64,000 bases of DNA, taken from positions 124,001 through 188,000 of the forward strand of contig JACVRA010000165.1 of the NCBI GenBank assembly GCA_019828545.1. Reading direction: 5' to 3'. Positions 59,105 to 64,000 of this stretch are shown here, piece after piece. The translations under genes and the position numbers were made by a program. The DNA is from Paracamarosporium sp. OC-R06-R3 (taxonomy: Eukaryota > Ascomycota > Dothideomycetes > Pleosporales > Didymosphaeriaceae). How positions within the stretch are numbered: position 1 is the stretch's first letter; each line of letters opens with the position of its first letter. The notes under the pieces were generated by a model, which saw nothing but the letters and a program-made list of their open reading frames with translations, did no database searches and had not been told where the DNA came from.

Positions 59105-62100
59105 TCAACTCACGTTGCTCTGCACCCAGTCCCAAATCTTGCCAACGTACTCCTCATCCAATGGCTCCACGTCCCGTATAGCTTGGACGCTCTTCTCTGT
59201 TTCCTTGACAGAGAATTTTGATCCTCTGCCTTCTTTCATATCTTCCTTTTCGTTCTTATCTCCGTAAGCCTCCTTCCAAAGCCCCAGCAACTTCATCGCA
59301 GAATGTCCGTCGTCCTTGCATCTCTCCAGCCTCTTGACCCATTCCACTGGCGGAACGATTGCGAAGTCTTTATTCTTCTTCATCCAGTGTAGCATAACCC
59401 TCCACGTCGGCCGTTGGTGCGGATTCAGCACGTGATAAACTTGCATACGCCCACCGCCTGGTCCATCCATCTCCCGCGCAGCTTGGACGAATGCCTTAGC
59501 CGCAATGTCAACGGGTAACCAGTCTAGCGGCTCATCGCCGAGGTCAGGTAAACAACTAATCAGACGCACGGTACTAAGCATCATTGGCCAGGCTTCCTTT
59601 GTGTTCCAAACTCCCGTCTGGGAATCGCCAGCTAGCTGTCCGACTCTAATTACAGATACACGGCCGTTCAGGCGAGTTTTTCGGTGTGCAGCAAGACAAA
59701 TATGTTCTGCGATCCATTTCGATCTCGAATAACCGAGTGGACTCGCACACGCGGGATCATCAGATATGCGTTCTGGGAGGCGTCCTTCCGTGTCAGGTTC
59801 GCCGTTGATGATGGCAGCGGTGGAGGAACAGTATGCGAAACGCGGTGGTTCATCGCGTCCAGCTGCGAGCGCAAGGTCAATCAGGTGTTTCACGCCCGCC
59901 AAGTTATCTTTCGCGAAACTGCGCAGTTTCAGGCGGAAGTTAACGGTCCAGGCAATGTGGAGAATGGAGGTTGCTTGTGCTGCGAGGTAGTCATAGACCT
60001 CATCGGATAGCCCTAACCGTGATTCGCCTAGTTGTGCCTGGATAACTTTGATCTTGTCGTTGTGCTTGGACGGGGAAGACAAGTCGGGTAGACCTTTCTG
60101 GGAGAGTGCTTTGCTGACGCGCTCTTTGGCCGCTGTCTCATCTGCACCACGAACAAGACAGTAGATAGCTGAAACGGTATCTGAGGAGCGGAGAAGATCG
60201 AGAATGTGTGCACCGAGAGCACCGGTGGCACCGGTGAGGACTACGACTTCGCCAGAGTTCGGCTTATCTGTCTCACTTCTCTTGTCTTGGGACTTTGATT
60301 CGTACTTGCTGAAGTCGCTGTACTCTTCAACTAGGTCAAGCATTAACTGCTTCTCATCTTCACTATCATCATCGGCTTCTCCGTGGCGTTTGCGTAGAAT
60401 GTATTTGCTCAAATTGCGAATGGTGCCACAGTCTTCTACAACGCTGAGTGGGAGGGCCTGAGCATACTTTGGTGTTAGTTGGCGTAAGTGGCTTCGCAAT
60501 CGCATGCAGGCGATCGAATCAACGCCGTAGGAAAAAAGATCGGCGTCTTCTGCTGGTGGCTCTGAGCTTTGTATCACAGACTGAATGAGCTTGGCGAGGT
60601 GCTGCGGCAAGTCCTTGTCATCGACACTTTTAGTTTCCTGGTTTTCTTCTGTTTCGTAGGCAGCGTCAATATACTGTCTAAACCTTGCTTCAGCCGCTTT
60701 CCTGATAATCGTGCCTTTACTACTCTTCTCCAGTGGTTTGTCTTGGTGTTCAACGGGAACAAGCATGTGTCTTGGTATCCTTGCATGGTCTTGGCTTTCC
60801 TTGTTTAACCTGTCGACTTGCGGCCAGATTGCATCTAATAGTTCCTCGTCTGACACATCGCTTGATTTCTGAGAGCGAAGTAGAAGCGCTCCTGGGAAAG
60901 GGCGGTTGTCTCCAAATATCAAGACGTCATCTAACTCCTCTGCAGTGGCAATCGCAGCTTCGACAGGAGCCGGGTCGAACTTTTTGCCAGTTACCAAGGT
61001 TAGCTGAGAGTCAGCTCTTGAGTGATAAAACCAGGCGTTATCAGTCGTTGAATGCTTCTCGAACAGGTCTGCTGTTGTGAAAGAACCATCGTCACGGTTC
61101 GTCTTTGCCTGCGCCGGGTTAGAGCTTAGGTTTCATCAAGAACATGGAGTTTCTACCATGTGCGGCCATCCAGGCTTCACCACTAACTCTGCCAACCCGT
61201 CATCGCGATTTTCAAATTCCACGAGTTCGGAAGGGTTATAGTTCCGTAAGTACTGCCATTCTTTGTCCTTTGCGAAGTCTCTGTAAGAAGATAGTAGAAA
61301 CCCACACTCAGCACTGCCGAACCTCGAGATGAGATTAACGTGACTGCGCACAAGCCGGTCTCCCACCTCAACAGGCAAGGCAGCTCCCCCGACACCTACA
61401 ATATCCATGTTCTTTAACATCTCCAAACCTTTCTCATCAGCCTCCATCATCTGCAGCACATACGGTACCGATGAGAAATACTTTACTGCCGGATGTTGTG
61501 TGTTTGTAGAGCTGTGATTGGCTACGTCCAAACATTTGCAGATATTACGAGCAGTGATGGGCACATCTTTTCCAGGGAACAACCAAATCGGACAGTCGCT
61601 CGTCCATGACCGGAAAGTATCCGCGATCCCTCCATGATAGAGAGGTGTTGTCGTGAAGGTAGCTTTTGGGGTGGGGCCTGGCAAGTGTGGCAGAACTCCG
61701 ATTGCTCCGCGATGACTCTGCGGTATTGGTTTCGGCAAGCCAGACGACGTGCCTGAAGTATGGTGAAGATAGGCTGCAGATGACTCGTGCATGTTGGAAG
61801 CTAACGCAAGATTTGGTTGTGACGCCCGGATGACCTGAAAGATGTCCTCGCCTTCACTTAGTGGTATCCGACGAACGGAAAATTTAGAGCATTCTTCGTT
61901 TCGTTGTGATTGCTCCGCCTCTGCTGTACGCTGAGAATGAGCCGTGTCGTAGAAGAACAATGAAACATTACATTTTTTACAAAGATGCACAATGGCACCG
62001 GACTGGCATTGCGGTGCCAGTAAAAGAACAGAATGCCCTAGATACATCAGACCAAGCCATGTAAAGAGGAACTCTGGCGAGCTATGAGCCATCAGTGCCA

Positions 62101-62365
62101 CCGTTTCTGGAGTTCCCGACGCCGAGTCGAATGATTTTGAGAGTCTCTCGGCAAAGACTTGTGTTCCCGCGAGCACATGATTGAATGTGAGAAGCTCATA
62201 TCTCCACTCGTCCTGAGCTTGAGGCAACGGAAAGCCCACTGCTGGCTTTGAGCCACAACTTCTTGACTGATAAGACAGGAACTGGCTAATTGTGCGGTAT
62301 GGCTTCGACTGTGCATTTAGCGCCGAGGCCTGGCCGAGGGTGCAGACGAAGTAGTTTGTTTCCAT
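59105..62365 (-). CDS. Adenylate-forming reductase, A-T-R architecture (NRPS-like)
   Basis: Two exons (61157..62365, 59105..61108) around a 48-nt intron (GTAGAA to GCGCAG) give about 1070 residues. The order is adenylation, thiolation, reductase. The A domain (about 20-500) shows YLHHTSGTSSGLPKP, VGGAALP, RFGSAECGF and DGLAELVVKPGWPH. The carrier domain has SYGVDSIACMRL with the phosphopantetheine Ser near residue 601. The R domain starts at VVLTGATGALGAHIL (about 692) and has a YSRSKWIAEH catalytic motif. There is no condensation domain and no terminal thioesterase. By family knowledge such enzymes activate a carboxylic acid, load it on the carrier and release it as an aldehyde or alcohol with NADPH, like alpha-aminoadipate or aryl-acid reductases. 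The substrate is unknown. ATG at 62365 is the first in frame. Confidence 0.92.
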
Positions 62366-62613
62366 CAGGGTTTCGGGTACGGGCAATGGTCACGAACAAC
62401 AATGATTCGCAAGCGAAATTGGAGAGTGGTAGGACGTGGTCCATGTTGAGGTTGAATTAAACTCTGGGAGCCCAATTGTCGTGACATCATTACCCAAAAG
62501 ATGTGGAGCGCGAGCGTGCATTAAACATATTCTGCCCCAGAGCGCTGCTGCATCGTAAGAAAGTAAGAAACATGATAGCCAAGCCACCATCAAGTACGGA
62601 GCGACGCCATGTA

Positions 62614-62635
62614 TCATGTATACATGTATACATGA
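62614..62635. promoter_or_regulatory. Perfect 22-bp palindrome upstream of the reductase
   Basis: Every base from 62614 to 62635 pairs with its mirror position; it is made of ATGTATAC and its reverse complement. It lies about 250 bases upstream of the reductase ATG at 62365. A dyad-binding regulator site is possible. An alternating AT-rich palindrome may also be a cruciform or chance feature. Confidence 0.55.
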
Positions 62636-63399
62636 GATTGTTGGGGATGCCAAGTGCTCCTTCCCTAGTGCTCCTGCATGCACATCATTACCGTATAAAA
62701 AAAATTCGCATACGACGGAGCTTTGGAGAGAGTCCATGCGCACTAAGGCTGCAAATACAGACCTTTGTCCAAAGCTCATTGGTCGTCGCAGTGGCGATTG
62801 AGCGGGATTTGAAATGGGCAGCGTTGCGCAGACGGTGAGAGCTAAGAAATATTGATTCAGTATGCTGCTAGGCCCCATCGGGCAAACAGCTCTGCGCAAG
62901 ATCGAACGGCACTTGCACGCCGGCTGTTGGAGCGGTGTGAATGGCAAGCAGCGTCTCGAGGGATGCGCGGTGGTCGTGGCGACGGTGGATTGTTTCGTGG
63001 ACGCAGCGACAATACGAGCGCTCCATGGCCGGGTGCCCGTACATGGTGCGACGGCAGCATCCATGCAGTGTCCCCCCGCACATATGCAAGTGAGCTGCAA
63101 CAGCTCCTCGGCCCGTTGGTGTCTGGGCAGCCGATCACCAAGAGACCCCAGCGCGGCTAGCTCCTGGGGGTTTCCATGGCAAACGCTGTCAACAGCTGCC
63201 TCCGAGGCGCCGTTCAGCGCAGCGTTTCGCGTGCCGGCCATGACGCAGCCCTCGGGCGCATCGTGAGGGCACCGACTGACGGGCGTGCGCGTCTGTCTTG
63301 CTGGCGTTGCGCGGGCCGACGTGGAATGCACGTCGCCAGCCACGGGTGCACCGTAGCAACGACTACGCGTCCCGTTGATAGGCACTGGGTGTGGCTGGA

Positions 63400-63433
63400 G
63401 GGCTAGAGAGGAGGGCTAGAGAGGCTAGAGAGG
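63400..63433. repeat. Short tandem repeat of GGCTAGAGAG
   Basis: Three near-copies of GGCTAGAGAG occur in tandem. It is a simple repeat; no function is inferred. Confidence 0.6.
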
Positions 63434-64000
63434 CATTCCTTGCCCGCCCGTCGAGGCGGGGACTGGCCGGCGTCCAGCGTCAATCCGTTGCGTGGCTGGT
63501 TTGAGCGCCGCCCTGAAACGCGCAGAGGCACCACCAGCACCACCGCCAGCAGCAGCCGCCGCCGGCAGAAAGCAGACAGCAGATAACAGCCTCGCGAGGG
63601 TGCAACTGGTGAAATTGCTGCAATTTCGCGCGGGCAGCAAGCGGGAAGGCCGGTGTGATGGCTCCAAGATAGCAGGCGCAGACCCGAGAGCAGTCTGTGT
63701 GGCGGTTGATAGCACCTGCGAGCTAGCCCACGCTAGCCGTCTTCGGACCTTCGTGATTGCTTCGAGCCGGGCAGCGGCGCACCTTCCGGGATCGTCTCAG
63801 ACAACATTTAAACCCGTGCGCCGCCTGCCCATCCGCCTGCTCCCTCGACCGCCCGCCCCAAAACATCACCACCAGCTGTAAGTCTCCTCCCGCCCTCCGC
63901 CAGTCCAATTGTCTGCTCCGCCGCCTGCACCATTGCGCTCGCGTCCTATCTGCCCTCTGCCCTCCCTGGCTTGCCATTCTTGCTGACGCGATTGCCTGCG

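Larger units (their letters stand above)
62366..64000. other. Upstream region of the reductase and GC-rich gene-free end
   Basis: The first about 450 bases should hold the reductase promoter, including a 22-bp palindrome. From 62850 to the end the DNA is GC-rich and many frames are open on both strands with no domains. A GGCTAGAGAG tandem repeat is at 63400-63433. A gene may begin beyond the window, but none is supported here. Confidence 0.45.

Noticed and set aside
62390..63385. Minus-strand frame of over 300 codons upstream of the reductase
   Set aside because: Low-complexity composition, no domain, and several competing frames are open across the same GC-rich block.

Overview
The window is nuclear DNA of a filamentous ascomycete, most likely a Dothideomycete of Pleosporales type. 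The reasons are the many 45-60 nt spliceosomal introns (about 45 inferred here), a Zn2Cys6 regulator, a PTH11/rhodopsin-type membrane protein, an adenylate-forming reductase, and fungal forms of PEX10, SVP26, BUD23, IDH1, eL38, MNS1 and COX23. No bacterial, viral or plasmid genes are seen. Gene models were built by hand from reading frames and GT-AG (once GC-AG) junctions whose phases agree. Exon coordinates are in each entry.

Layout. 1-8.8 kb: PEX10 and a small hypothetical gene lie between two diverged copies of an LTR-like repeat; about 5.6 kb of AT-rich, gene-poor DNA follows. 8.8-10 kb: a three-repeat gelsolin-like protein. 10-12.7 kb: GC-rich DNA without a recognisable gene. 12.7-21.6 kb: an accessory-type stretch with a Zn2Cys6 transcription factor, an orphan coding segment, a cytochrome P450 and a rhodopsin-domain membrane protein. 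22.9-34.2 kb: two beta-hydroxyacid dehydrogenase-family genes on either side of a housekeeping block (SVP26, BUD23, mitochondrial IDH1), then a DUF7918-type protein. 35.6-41.9 kb: ER mannosidase, metallo-beta-lactamase-fold hydrolase, eL38 and a tiny membrane protein. 41.9-44 kb: AT-rich, with a 93-base assembly gap. 44-58.9 kb: a NAD(P)-binding epimerase-like protein, a large RING E3 ligase, a 2OG-Fe(II) oxygenase-like protein, COX23, a SOD-fold mitochondrial ribosomal protein, a Cys-rich single-pass membrane protein and a DUF2231-type membrane protein. 59.1-62.4 kb: an A-T-R adenylate-forming reductase with a perfect 22-bp palindrome about 250 bp upstream. The last 1.4 kb is GC-rich without a clear gene.

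Together, most genes are independent housekeeping units. IDH1, COX23 and the SOD-fold ribosomal protein act in mitochondria. SVP26 and MNS1 act in the early secretory pathway. BUD23 and eL38 act in ribosome biogenesis. The regulator, P450 and membrane protein near 13-22 kb and the A-T-R reductase near 60 kb are the accessory or specialised-metabolism part, but they do not form a single tight cluster. No clearly new multi-gene system was found. The most notable signals are a probable GC-AG intron, three stop-free introns of length 3n that hide inside open frames, a bias to GTACG donor sites, a repeat pair around PEX10 with transition-biased divergence, and the palindrome upstream of the reductase.
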